12,620 nt of DNA from the NCBI GenBank assembly GCA_001800515.1, contig MGVN01000223.1:1-12620 (forward strand), in the 5' to 3' direction. Every line of letters begins with the position of its first letter. Positions within the stretch are counted from its first letter, which is position 1. Source of the stretch: Elusimicrobia bacterium RIFOXYB2_FULL_49_7. GTDB taxonomy: Bacteria > Fibrobacterota > OXYB2-FULL-49-7. Below are positions 1 to 6,822 of the stretch, piece by piece. The position numbers were made by a program, and so were the translations under genes. A model generated the notes under the pieces. It saw only the letters and a list, made by a program, of their open reading frames with translations. It was not told the origin of the DNA and did not search any database.

Positions 1-386
1 GTCCGGGTCAATACGCCAGGTGCAATAATTGGAATTCCATGGTATGCCTTTAATGTCAGCAAGTCCAAGTCTCCGGTTACAAGGTAATCCGCATTGCAAT
101 GGAGGGCAGCGGCCAGAATGGGGTCGTCTTTGCGGTCGCATGAACCCACAGGCACCTCTTCAACATCCCGGATGACTTTGCAGGTGAAGTGTATCGATGC
201 GATGATTTTTTTTACATCGTCTTCCGGAATATGGAATTTCTGAATCAGCGCAATACTCATTTCTTCCAGAATATATGGGCTGACATAAACGCTGTGTTTC
301 TGGATGCAGGTCATATAAAGTCGTCTGCAAACACCGGGATTGCCGTAAGCAGATACTAAAACATTGGCGTCAAAAAGGACTTTCAC
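1..386 (-). CDS. PIN-domain toxin of a type II toxin-antitoxin pair (partial at the window edge)
   Basis: Probable ribonuclease toxin of the PIN superfamily, the COG1569-like type paired with RHH antitoxins. I translated it by hand because it has no stop codon inside the window. It starts with GTG at 386-384, overlapping the antitoxin stop by four bases (GTGA), so translation is likely coupled. About 128 codons are visible, close to the usual ~140, so only the last few residues are missing. The N-terminus reads VKVLFDANVLVSAYGNPG, with the first PIN aspartate in FDANV. A conserved glutamate follows in ILEEM, then the acidic cluster DRKDDPILAAA, and a final aspartate in VTGDLDLL. This gives the full acidic set expected to hold the metal ions for RNA cleavage. 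Family assignment is firm; RNA target and activity are not visible. Confidence 0.88.
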   Translation of the reverse strand, partial: MKVLFDANVLVSAYGNPGVCRRLYMTCIQKHSVYVSPYILEEMSIALIQKFHIPEDDVKKIIASIHFTCKVIRDVEEVPVGSCDRKDDPILAAALHCNADYLVTGDLDLLTLKAYHGIPIIAPGVLTR

Positions 387-601
387 CGCCGCATTGTCTT
401 GAAAATATCTTCATCTGTTTTGAAACCTAGTTTTTTGACCCTGGGTTCAACCAGTTTCCGCATCTCTTCAAACTCCAGAATAGCCAGGTGGCGGTCAAGA
501 GCATCCTGTGCCAGCTTTGCAGGCTGAGTGTGCGTTCGTTTTGTGTAGTTTGCAAGACGGAGCTGCGTCTTTGATTTTAACGGTATGGTCAGTGTTGTCA
601 T
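383..601 (-). CDS. Ribbon-helix-helix antitoxin partner of the PIN toxin
   Basis: A 72-residue protein with the layout of an RHH (CopG/MetJ-like) antitoxin: an N-terminal strand (TLTIPLKSKTQLRLANYT), then two helices ending near residue 45, then a short acidic C-terminal tail (GFKTDEDIFKTMRR) of the kind that wraps the toxin in PIN/RHH pairs. The start is supported by a strong ribosome binding site (AAAGGAGAT) about 7 bases upstream. It neutralises the downstream toxin and, by family analogy, represses its own promoter as a dimer. The toxin GTG overlaps this gene's TGA. The family call rests on size, secondary-structure pattern and the neighbouring toxin rather than on a unique motif. Confidence 0.82.
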   Translation of the reverse strand: MTTLTIPLKSKTQLRLANYTKRTHTQPAKLAQDALDRHLAILEFEEMRKLVEPRVKKLGFKTDEDIFKTMRR

Positions 602-606
602 GGTTT

Positions 607-714
607 TTATCTCCTTTGTAGGGCAAAGCCTTCAATCATTCTGAAAATGGTTTTCCTGTCTGACGGGGCAAGTTGCTCCAGCCGAAGATGTTGGCGATAA
701 GGATATAATGCCAT
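607..714 (-). pseudogene. 35-codon ORF resembling the C-terminal tail of an XRE-type regulator
   Basis: Short reading frame from ATG (714-712) to TAA (609-607), ending 5 bases before the antitoxin ATG, so its last codons contain the antitoxin ribosome binding site. The segment LEQLAPSDRKTIFRMIEGF resembles the amphipathic helix at the C-terminus of many XRE-family helix-turn-helix regulators (pattern LEQLSPxDRKxVLxxIDGF, recalled, not searched). No helix-turn-helix domain is present; the same frame runs upstream only to a TAA about 12 codons before the ATG. It is either the remnant of a truncated regulator or a small real protein co-translated with the toxin-antitoxin genes. No clear ribosome binding site was seen before its ATG. 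Confidence 0.4.
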
Positions 715-973
715 TCCATAAAACCTCTTGCAGAATATACCTAATTGTTATACATTCTATCTAATTAAAAATGACACATATTCCTTGACAGCTTTTTAAA
801 ACCAAGGGAGAGACATGGTGTGATTTTCTTTTTTGTTATCATAGTTTTTCCCGAATTATTTGTCATAAGATTTCGCCCCTTTTCGGAGATTTTCCCACGC
901 TAAGCAGCCGGTAAAAAAGGCCGGTGGTTTTCGCCAACGACCTTGATGATGCTTTTGATTGCCTGAAGTGTAA
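715..973. other. Non-coding stretch between toxin-antitoxin region and ATPase relic
   Basis: No convincing gene in about 260 bases. The left part (about 715-880) is AT-rich and probably contains the toxin-antitoxin promoter. The right part (about 880-970) is more GC-balanced and open in several minus-strand frames without recognisable protein similarity; it may be further decayed DNA from the same element as the ATPase relic. No clear rho-independent terminator was found. Confidence 0.5.
736..766. promoter_or_regulatory. Direct repeat upstream of the toxin-antitoxin genes, possible operator
   Basis: The 11-mers TATACCTAATT (736-746) and TCTATCTAATT (756-766) match at 9 of 11 positions and are offset by exactly 20 bases, close to two helical turns. 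Such spacing suits a dimeric autorepressor binding one face of DNA. They lie in an AT-rich stretch upstream of the small ORF and antitoxin, where a TA promoter would be expected. AT-rich sequence gives such matches by chance fairly easily, so this is only a candidate. Confidence 0.25.
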
Positions 974-1414
974 TTATCTTTGTGCGGCAACATCTGTGGC
1001 CAAATCGTAATCGAACCTCCAATGCGGTTGGATAAGCACCTTGTTGACGATGTCAATGGTGATGGATTTGGTTCTGGCTCTGACGGCTTCAATAAGGCGG
1101 GAGATGCACAGGTTTCTGCATTTTCGTAAGTAACCGTCTGCGGAGCGTACGATGAGGGCGGTGGCTTCTTCTGTGAATACATTGTGTCCCAGCCCGGCTT
1201 TGTCGATCTGCACCAGAATGAATTTATCCATGTCGTCCGGATTGAGTTTGAGAAGCGTTGCCGAGAAGGTGCTGTTGCAGGCAAAGGCGGCTTCGATAAT
1301 TCTTTTTTCGCAGGAGACGTGCAGCCCGTCATTGTCGATGCGAAAAGCGGAGCAGAGGATTTTAAGGGTATTGGTATAGGAGTGCATAGTACGGTTGACC
1401 GCAACCACGACCAT
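974..1414 (-). pseudogene. Truncated transposon-type AAA ATPase (ExeA/TniB-like helper) remnant
   Basis: The 146-residue frame reads like two pieces of the AAA ATPases encoded beside DDE transposases. Residues 1-48 (VVVAVNRTMHSYTNTLKILC, then CEKRIIEAAF) correspond to a mid-domain segment. From about residue 50 (TLLKLNPDDMDKFILVQIDK, AGLGHNVFTEEA, ALIVRSADGYLRKCRNLC, ending near VLIQPHWR) it matches the C-terminal lid part. The Walker A domain that should precede it is absent, with a TGA five codons upstream of the ATG. The Walker B/sensor-1 segment expected between the two pieces is also missing, as if about 65-70 residues were deleted in frame. It therefore cannot be an active ATPase. Family comparison is from memory. 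A longer overlapping minus-strand frame (856-1452) has unnatural composition and is a shadow. Confidence 0.6.
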
Positions 1415-1459
1415 GTGTTTGTCTGGTCATTTTCATCTTTAGTGCCATGCAAGAGGGCT

Positions 1460-2311
1460 TTATCCCTGGTGGAACTTGCGCAACGAAGTATTGCGGGAGG
1501 GATGCTTCAGCCGTTTAATGGCCCGTTCTTTTATCTGACGGATACGCTCACGGGTTAGGTTGTACTTGGCTGCGATTTCTTCGAGCGTATGGCTTCGTTC
1601 GCAATCGATACCATAATAAAGGCGAAGTACTTCCGCTTCACGCCGTTTCAATGTATTAAGAAGATCCTCAATCTCATTGCCTAAGAAATAACCATCAATC
1701 TTATCATCAGGGGAGGGCGCTTGTTCGTTCTCAATCAGGTCCAGTAAAGAGCCGTCATCTTCATTGGAGAAGGGAGAATCAAGGGAGCTATGGCCGCTTC
1801 CAATGGCAAACGCTTCCCGGACATCGCCCTCATCAATCTTAAGATGTTTGGCAATCTCATCGCACGTTGGAAAACGTTTTAGTTTCTGTTCGAGCTTGCT
1901 GACTACTTTGCCCACATTATGAATAGTGGAAACCCGATTAAGGGGTAACTTCATGATGCGCGACTGTTCTGACATGGCCTGTAAAATAGCCTGCCTAATC
2001 CACCAGACCGCATAGGAGATGAATTTGAAATTCTTGGTTTCGTCAAATCGTTTGGCCGAGCGGATAAGGCCGATGTTGCCTTCATTCACCAAATCAGCCA
2101 ACGGCATGCCCTGATTTCGATAGTTGCTGGCCACGGATACCACGAAACGCAGGTTCGCTTCGATAAGTTTTTTCATGGCCGCCTTATCCCCCTTTTTGAC
2201 GTGGATGATAAGATCGTGCTCTTCTTCCCGTTTGAGCGGTTTGAATTTTGAGATGTCTTTTAGGTAAATATTGAACGAATTCTCATTTTCAGACTGAAAA
2301 CTTGATTCCAT
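1460..2311 (-). CDS. Sigma-70 family RNA polymerase sigma factor (short RpoD/RpoS-like)
   Basis: Directs RNA polymerase to promoters. The 283-residue protein has region 1.2 (about 11-22), region 2 (about 46-115, with NLRFVVSVASNYRNQG, LVNEGNIGLIRSAKRFD and the -10 reader YAVWWIRQAI at 100-109), region 3 (about 118-170, RIMKLPLNRV) and region 4 (about 215-270, LKRREAEVLRLYYGID and the helix-turn-helix LEEIAAKYNLTRERIRQIKERA). Region 1.1 and the long non-conserved insert of E. coli RpoD are absent, as in the compact primary sigmas of Bacteroidota/Chlorobi. It could be the housekeeping sigma or a group 2 alternative. ATG at 2311-2309 fits AGGA with 5-base spacing better than the GTG one codon earlier. 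It stands alone, with a promoter just upstream. Confidence 0.95.
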   Translation of the reverse strand: MESSFQSENENSFNIYLKDISKFKPLKREEEHDLIIHVKKGDKAAMKKLIEANLRFVVSVASNYRNQGMPLADLVNEGNIGLIRSAKRFDETKNFKFISYAVWWIRQAILQAMSEQSRIMKLPLNRVSTIHNVGKVVSKLEQKLKRFPTCDEIAKHLKIDEGDVREAFAIGSGHSSLDSPFSNEDDGSLLDLIENEQAPSPDDKIDGYFLGNEIEDLLNTLKRREAEVLRLYYGIDCERSHTLEEIAAKYNLTRERIRQIKERAIKRLKHPSRNTSLRKFHQG

Positions 2312-2363
2312 CACTATCCTGTTCGGTAAAGGGGCGATTGCTAAGCTCTAAATTTACCATAAA

Positions 2364-2390
2364 AGTATAACTAAATACATTAAATGTCAA
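2364..2390 (-). promoter_or_regulatory. Candidate sigma-70 promoter of the sigma factor gene
   Basis: On the minus strand a perfect TTGACA (2390-2385) is followed after 15 bases by TATACT (2369-2364); reading the -10 as TACTTT instead gives a 17-base spacer. Transcription would start about 45 bases before the sigma ATG. The region is strongly AT-rich, as promoters in this window tend to be. The short spacer for the better -10 is the weak point. Confidence 0.45.
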
Positions 2391-2466
2391 ATTAAACATA
2401 AATATTCTGCCTCCAAAACAGAAGATGGATTTTGCTAAGGCTTTGTAATTAAGAGAGATAAAATAG

Positions 2467-2540
2467 TACCCGGTACAGGACTCGAACCTGTGGCCTATTC
2501 TTTAGGAAAGAATCGCTCTATCCACCTGAGCTAACCGGGC
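2467..2540 (-). tRNA. tRNA-Arg (anticodon CCU)
   Basis: Complete 74-base cloverleaf on the minus strand: acceptor GCCCGGT/ACCGGGT, D stem GCTC/GAGC, anticodon stem ATTCT/AGAAT with loop TTCCTAA (anticodon CCT at 2506-2504), five-base variable loop, and T arm ACAGG-TTCGAGT-CCTGT. The anticodon reads AGG codons, so it charges with arginine. The first acceptor pair is a G-U wobble, and the 3' CCA is not encoded (CTA follows the discriminator A), so CCA must be added by tRNA nucleotidyltransferase. It begins 18 bases after the stop of the flavoprotein gene on the same strand and may be co-transcribed with it. Confidence 0.96.
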
Positions 2541-2558
2541 AACTGTTTTCATTAGATA

Positions 2559-3149
2559 CTAATCTCGTTTCAGTTTTTTTAGAAGTGAGGCCAGATTGTC
2601 GCCCAGCGTCTCCATGGTGGAGAGTCCTTCCGTATCATTCTTAACAGAGCCGGCCGGGCCGCCGAAACCGATGTTCCAATATGAGGAACCCGGTACAATC
2701 ATTTGGTTGATGAAAAAGAAGTAATTCAATTGCGCAAAAGTGAAGTTTTGACCCGCACGTCGCGCGCACACCACCGCTGCGCCCAGCTTATCTTTTAACC
2801 ACGCCTTTTTCCCGCCGCGGACAGCATAGCCGACGCGGTGAAGCACGGCCATCAGTTCCGGTGTGGCGCTGCCGAAATAGACCGGAGAGCCCAGTAGAAT
2901 GATGTCTGCAGCCAAGAATTTGTCTAAAATTCCTTTGAAATCATCGAGATCTTCCTGGATGCAGCGCGGGTGTTCGTTGTCCGGGTTTTTACAGCCCATA
3001 CAGGCGATACAGCCGTGGAGGTTTCGGCCGGACAGGGAGAGGAGTTCCACTTCAATTCCCTGACCGGATAGTCTGTTTATAACCGTAGAGAGAAGCAGGG
3101 CGGTATTGCCTTCTTGTCTGGGACTGCCGTTAACGGCCAATGCTTTCAT
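2559..3149 (-). CDS. Flavodoxin-fold NADPH-dependent FMN reductase / iron-sulfur flavoprotein-like
   Basis: A 196-residue soluble redox protein of the flavodoxin-like fold. The N-terminus MKALAVNGSPRQEGNT contains the FMN-phosphate loop (GSPRQEGNT, residues 8-16), and GSPVYFGSATPELMAVLHRV is the second flavin-binding loop typical of this family. Cysteines 47, 50, 53 and 63 (C-x2-C-x2-C-x9-C) resemble the compact cluster motif of iron-sulfur flavoproteins, though many relatives carry cysteines here without a proven cluster. The start at 3149 is chosen because AGGAGG lies 5 bases upstream; a longer frame to 3290 adds a low-complexity basic N-terminus that overlaps the divergent gene and is unlikely. 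Physiological substrate unknown; electron transfer to a quinone or other acceptor is possible. Confidence 0.88.
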   Translation of the reverse strand: MKALAVNGSPRQEGNTALLLSTVINRLSGQGIEVELLSLSGRNLHGCIACMGCKNPDNEHPRCIQEDLDDFKGILDKFLAADIILLGSPVYFGSATPELMAVLHRVGYAVRGGKKAWLKDKLGAAVVCARRAGQNFTFAQLNYFFFINQMIVPGSSYWNIGFGGPAGSVKNDTEGLSTMETLGDNLASLLKKLKRD

Positions 3150-3173
3150 TTTCCCTCCTGAATGAAGGCTAAA

Positions 3174-3179
3174 TATAAT
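3174..3179 (+). promoter_or_regulatory. Possible -10 box for the 3215-9252 operon
   Basis: A consensus TATAAT lies 35 bases before the GTG start of the first operon gene, in the 65-base gap between divergent genes. No good -35 hexamer is visible at 16-18 bases upstream. If used, transcription begins near 3186, leaving a leader of about 30 bases. Support is limited to the hexamer and its position. Confidence 0.3.
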
Positions 3180-3214
3180 ATGTTTCAACCCCTTCTTTTT
3201 AGTATTTTTAGAGC

Positions 3215-4153
3215 GTGAAGTCCTTTTTTTTCTTTTTATTGTCTGTCGGTTTGATTGGGGCGGACACGGTTGTCTTAAAAAACGGTACACGTGTTGAAGG
3301 GGATGTGATTAGCAAATCCGAGGTCATCCTAAAGGTTTTTTCCCCCCAGTTTCAGCGTTCTATTGTCATTGAGAAAAAAGAAATAGACTATGTCGAAATT
3401 GAAGGTCAAAGAGTGGTATTCGACTCGCTCTTTATGGAAAAACAGACTTATAACCCCAAATTTAAAGTTCCGCCCAAACGGGTGCGGCAAGCCATCCGAG
3501 AACGGCCTGATTCCATCTTTACCCAGGACATTTTTAAAACCCTGGATATCCGGGACGATTCTTCCATTGCGCAAAAAAAGGCAAATAATCTTTTTTTTAA
3601 TGCCCCGGCCCGCCTCGGCAGCATGGGACTTGGATTTGTCCTGGCCAACGGATTGACCTGGGATAATGGCGCCGCTTTCAGCGAATATGATTTTGGTTAT
3701 CAGGGCCAACGTTTCGGCATCAAATGTCTGAATGCTCAGATTAGACGGAACATTCTGAATTATCATAGCACCGTTGTGATTGATGTGGGATATGGGAAAA
3801 AGGATATGCAGGACGATTCACTCGGACAAACGGTGGAGTTCGGGATTCTTCAATATTTCTCCGCCCGGTATGTTTACTGTATGAACCAGTGGCTTTTATC
3901 CCCTGGATTGTCTGCCGGTTTTTCCATCCTTAAGGCCGGCGTGGAACGTTATGGTGCAAAAAACATCCAACATCCCAGTGCCTCATCCATGACCGTGGAT
4001 CGCTCCCTCTATAAAAACATGTTCCGACCGACCGTGGGTCTTGACCTTAATTTTTACGATGTGGTGACCGCCAATCTTTCAATGGATCTCTTCACGCTTC
4101 CGCATCCGGCTTCTTATCTGAATCTTGCTTTTTTGATACCGTTTTTGCAATGA
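3215..4153 (+). CDS. Exported, probably outer-membrane beta-barrel protein of unknown function
   Basis: A 312-residue protein with a signal peptide (MKSFFFFLLSVGLIGA, likely cleavage after residue 16). Residues 17-66 form a small beta-rich module (TVVLKNGTRVEGDVISK, then IVIEKKEIDYVEIEG) like the short 'express, modify, anchor' strands seen at the front of many exported proteins. The C-terminal two thirds alternate polar and hydrophobic residues with many aromatics and glycines (SMGLGFVLANGLTWDN, FGILQYFSARYVYCM, VGLDLNFYDVVTANLSM) and end in LAFLIPFLQ, which suggests a small barrel. I do not recognise a named family. The start is GTG with a weak ribosome binding site; no better start keeps the signal peptide. 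Its stop overlaps the kinase ATG by four bases (ATGA), so it is first in the operon. Confidence 0.72.
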   Translation: MKSFFFFLLSVGLIGADTVVLKNGTRVEGDVISKSEVILKVFSPQFQRSIVIEKKEIDYVEIEGQRVVFDSLFMEKQTYNPKFKVPPKRVRQAIRERPDSIFTQDIFKTLDIRDDSSIAQKKANNLFFNAPARLGSMGLGFVLANGLTWDNGAAFSEYDFGYQGQRFGIKCLNAQIRRNILNYHSTVVIDVGYGKKDMQDDSLGQTVEFGILQYFSARYVYCMNQWLLSPGLSAGFSILKAGVERYGAKNIQHPSASSMTVDRSLYKNMFRPTVGLDLNFYDVVTANLSMDLFTLPHPASYLNLAFLIPFLQ

Positions 4154-6153
4154 AGGCCAAATCCTATACCGTGAGTCCGAAACTGTTGCTCACGCTGCTG
4201 CTGGCGGTGGTGTTGCCCAGTTTTCTGTTGGTCCTATTGGGTGCCCGTGCGGTGCGCAACGAACGTTATGTCCTGGAACATAAAATGATGGAGGAATACC
4301 GCCGGAACCTTAAGACATTAAAAGTCGGTATCGACAACGATCTCTCCGTATTTGAATCCTCCCTGCCGGAACGGCTGAGGAACCGCAATTCCGTTTTGCA
4401 TCCGAGCGGCCTTTCGGAATTGATTTTTATCCTGGCGCCGGACGGACGGATTACCTATCCGGTGCGACTGGTGTCCCGACGAGAGATCCCGGCCGCTTTT
4501 TTAAAGCCTTATTCCGACGAAACGATTCTTCAATATCAGGCGGAATACCGTTCCGGCCTATTGGCGGCCGATTGCCCGACACTCTCGGCTCGAAAAGGAA
4601 CAGGGTCGGCGTTGCTTCCTCGAGAGGCCCTTCGACTTGCCTCGGATGTCCGCTGTCTGATGCGGAACGGGGAGTTTCCGTCCGCACTGAAAACCGCTTT
4701 TCAGCTGATGGCGGATTCCCTGTCCGCGCCGTCGCCGCTGACGGTTTCGAGTTGCATGATGGGCGGCCTTCTGGCCGCGAAAATATTTGTTCAACTCGGC
4801 CAAAAGGATAAGGCGCAATTGCTGTTGACCGATTGTTTTCAGACGTTGATATCGGATACCACACCGGTATTCGAAGAGGAGTTTGTGTATTATACCCGCC
4901 GTATCGGCCGTGAAATGGAGACATTATCGCCGGAACAGGTTCCGGCCATGGTTTCTTCTGCAGAGCGACGGCTGGCGGAGAACCGGTTGATTCGGCCGCT
5001 TCAGGCCTTACTTCAGCGCCGGGATTCTCTGACCTTCGGGTATGCCATGCGTGACTCCTTAATCTATTATATTGCTCCTGCGCCGGCCGGCGGCGGTATC
5101 GGTGCCATTCTGAAAAAAGAGGCTATTCTGGAGAGCGTTCGACGGTTCGAACGTGAACAGCCTCATCTTGGGTTGTCCATTTCAACCGCCGAAGGAGAGG
5201 TGCTCTATTCCTCTTTTGAACGTGAACCCGGGGAGGAGAATCAGGTTCAACTCACGGACGGTTTGTGCGGTCGCCTTTCCTTTTTGAATGTCCGAATGGC
5301 GGAAAAACGGCCGGGCGAACTGCATGGCATTCTCCGATTGCACCGTTATATTTATCTCTCTTTTCTCATTATCCTTATTTCCGCGATTGCCGTCGGCGTG
5401 TGGCTTACCTATCGTGCGGTACGACGGGAATTGGCGGTTATCCGGATGCGCTCCAACTTCATCAGTTCTGTTTCTCACGAGCTGAAGACGCCGCTGACCT
5501 CCATTCGCATGTTCAGCGAGATGCTCGATCGCAGCCGGGTATTGGATGAGGGGAAACGGACCGAATACGTGGGCCATATCAAGCGGGAATCAGAACGACT
5601 CACCGGACTGATCGACAAGATGCTCGACTTTTCTCGGGTCGAGGAAGGCCGGATACGATATGAATTCGAACATGCGGATCTGGAAAAGATCATCGATGAC
5701 GCGCTCTCTGCACTGGCACCGCTTCTGGATGAAAAGGATGTTTTTGTTGATCGTGTTCGAAGCCGCAGCTTGTTCGTCTTCTGCGACCGGAAAATGGCGG
5801 CCCAGGTGGTGGTCAATTTGGTGGACAATGCGGTAAAGTATTCAACCGGACGGCGGGAAGTGGAAATCCGTACCGGTTTACAGGAAGGCATGGCCGTGTG
5901 CTCGATACGCGATTACGGCATGGGAATTCAACCCGGTGAAGCGGAGCGCATCTTCGACGAATTCTACCGGTCTGAGAACGGAACGGCCGCGCAAATCAAG
6001 GGAACCGGTTTGGGGCTGGCCATCGCACGGAAAATCATTCTGGATCATAAGGGAACGATTATGGCGGAACCCGCCTTGGGCGGGGGATTGCGGGTGGCGT
6101 TTTGCCTCCCGGTGTCGGAAGGAGAAGCATGGAATTCAAAATCGTCATTATAG
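4150..6153 (+). CDS. Membrane sensor histidine kinase with a large periplasmic domain
   Basis: A 667-residue two-component kinase. TM1 is about residues 11-31 and TM2 about 400-419, enclosing some 365 periplasmic residues. This domain looks cache/PAS-like at both ends (LIFILAPDGRITYPVRL near the start; LGLSISTAEGEVLYSSF near the end), with helical, TPR-like repeats in the middle (GEFPSALKTAFQLMADSL, LGQKDKAQLLLTDCFQTL). The cytoplasmic part begins soon after TM2 with the H-box SVSHELKTPL (phosphorylated His443), then the N-box NLVDNAVKYS (Asn556-560), G1 DYGMGI (Asp588) and G2 GTGLGLAI (from 618). All catalytic motifs are intact, so autophosphorylation and transfer to the next gene product are expected. 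No HAMP or cytoplasmic PAS is evident. It overlaps the regulator by 25 bases. The signal sensed is unknown. Confidence 0.95.
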   Translation: MKAKSYTVSPKLLLTLLLAVVLPSFLLVLLGARAVRNERYVLEHKMMEEYRRNLKTLKVGIDNDLSVFESSLPERLRNRNSVLHPSGLSELIFILAPDGRITYPVRLVSRREIPAAFLKPYSDETILQYQAEYRSGLLAADCPTLSARKGTGSALLPREALRLASDVRCLMRNGEFPSALKTAFQLMADSLSAPSPLTVSSCMMGGLLAAKIFVQLGQKDKAQLLLTDCFQTLISDTTPVFEEEFVYYTRRIGREMETLSPEQVPAMVSSAERRLAENRLIRPLQALLQRRDSLTFGYAMRDSLIYYIAPAPAGGGIGAILKKEAILESVRRFEREQPHLGLSISTAEGEVLYSSFEREPGEENQVQLTDGLCGRLSFLNVRMAEKRPGELHGILRLHRYIYLSFLIILISAIAVGVWLTYRAVRRELAVIRMRSNFISSVSHELKTPLTSIRMFSEMLDRSRVLDEGKRTEYVGHIKRESERLTGLIDKMLDFSRVEEGRIRYEFEHADLEKIIDDALSALAPLLDEKDVFVDRVRSRSLFVFCDRKMAAQVVVNLVDNAVKYSTGRREVEIRTGLQEGMAVCSIRDYGMGIQPGEAERIFDEFYRSENGTAAQIKGTGLGLAIARKIILDHKGTIMAEPALGGGLRVAFCLPVSEGEAWNSKSSL

Positions 6154-6821
6154 AAGATGAAGAGGCCATTCGTCTCGGATTAAAGGATAGTCTGGAAATG
6201 GAAAGGTATAAGGTTTTTACCGCCTCGGACGGGGAAGCAGGCCTGGAAGTCGCTTTGCGTACCCGGCCTGATCTTATCGTTCTGGATCTCATGCTTCCGA
6301 AATTAGGGGGCTACGACGTCTGCCGCAAGATAAGAGAAAAAGGGTTGCGCGCCTTTGTCCTTATGTTGACCGCTAAAAAAGAGGAGATGGATCGTATTAT
6401 GGGTTTTAATGCCGGTGCGGACGATTATATGGTCAAACCTTTCAGCCTAATGGAACTTTTGGCCAAAATTAAAGCCATTTTTCGACGTATCGGCAAGGAA
6501 CAGTCCGTGGTGGAGACCTACCGGATGGGACGGCTCTCGATGGATTTTAAAAAATATGAGATGATGATTGATGGAAAATCGGTCGAGTGCTCCACCAAGG
6601 AGTTTGAGATTATGAAATATTTTGTGCTCCATCCGGGTGAAGCGGTTTCCAGGGAGGATCTGCTTGATGCGGTGTGGGGGTACGAGGTTTATCCGTCCAC
6701 ACGAACTGTAGATAATTTTCTGGTCCGTCTTCGCCAAAAACTCGAACCTGAAACGGATAACCCGACGGTACTCAAGAGCATCCGCGGGGTAGGATATAAG
6801 TTTTGCCCGGAAAATCTGTAA
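6129..6821 (+). CDS. OmpR/PhoB-family response regulator
   Basis: A 230-residue DNA-binding regulator, partner of the kinase just upstream. The receiver domain (about 1-120) has the acidic pair Glu9-Asp10, phospho-acceptor Asp53 in IVLDLMLPKLGGYDV, Thr81 in LMLTAK and Lys103 in DDYMVKPF, all in the usual places. The C-terminal winged helix (about 130-228) contains STKEFEIMKYFVLHPGEAVS, LLDAVWGYEVYPSTRTVDN and the closing IRGVGYKF, diagnostic of OmpR/PhoB effectors. The start at 6129 is chosen over 6102 because GGAGAAGC precedes it and MEFKIVIIEDEEA begins the receiver exactly; the start lies inside the kinase's last codons. Its target genes cannot be read here, although autoregulation of the operon would be typical. 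Confidence 0.96.
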   Translation: MEFKIVIIEDEEAIRLGLKDSLEMERYKVFTASDGEAGLEVALRTRPDLIVLDLMLPKLGGYDVCRKIREKGLRAFVLMLTAKKEEMDRIMGFNAGADDYMVKPFSLMELLAKIKAIFRRIGKEQSVVETYRMGRLSMDFKKYEMMIDGKSVECSTKEFEIMKYFVLHPGEAVSREDLLDAVWGYEVYPSTRTVDNFLVRLRQKLEPETDNPTVLKSIRGVGYKFCPENL

Positions 6822-6822
6822 C

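Noticed and set aside
883..930. Possible terminator hairpin with CCGG arms
   Set aside because: Only a four-base self-complementary arm with an eight-base loop and no proper U-run in the right orientation.
856..1452. 198-codon open frame on the minus strand
   Set aside because: It overlaps the ATPase relic in another frame, is full of Pro/Ser/Thr and Trp runs typical of an off-frame reading, and shows no family features; the 974-1414 frame carries the recognisable protein.
1184..1558. 124-codon plus-strand frame
   Set aside because: Antisense to both the ATPase relic and the end of the sigma factor, whose protein sequence is clearly real; no ribosome binding site or domain.
3150..3290. N-terminal extension of the flavoprotein to 3290
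   Set aside because: Adds a basic low-complexity segment overlapping the divergent gene, while a strong ribosome binding site sits right before 3149, where the flavodoxin fold begins.
6102..6128. Earlier start for the response regulator
   Set aside because: The extra nine residues precede the first receiver strand and lie deep in the kinase frame; the ATG at 6129 has a ribosome binding site.
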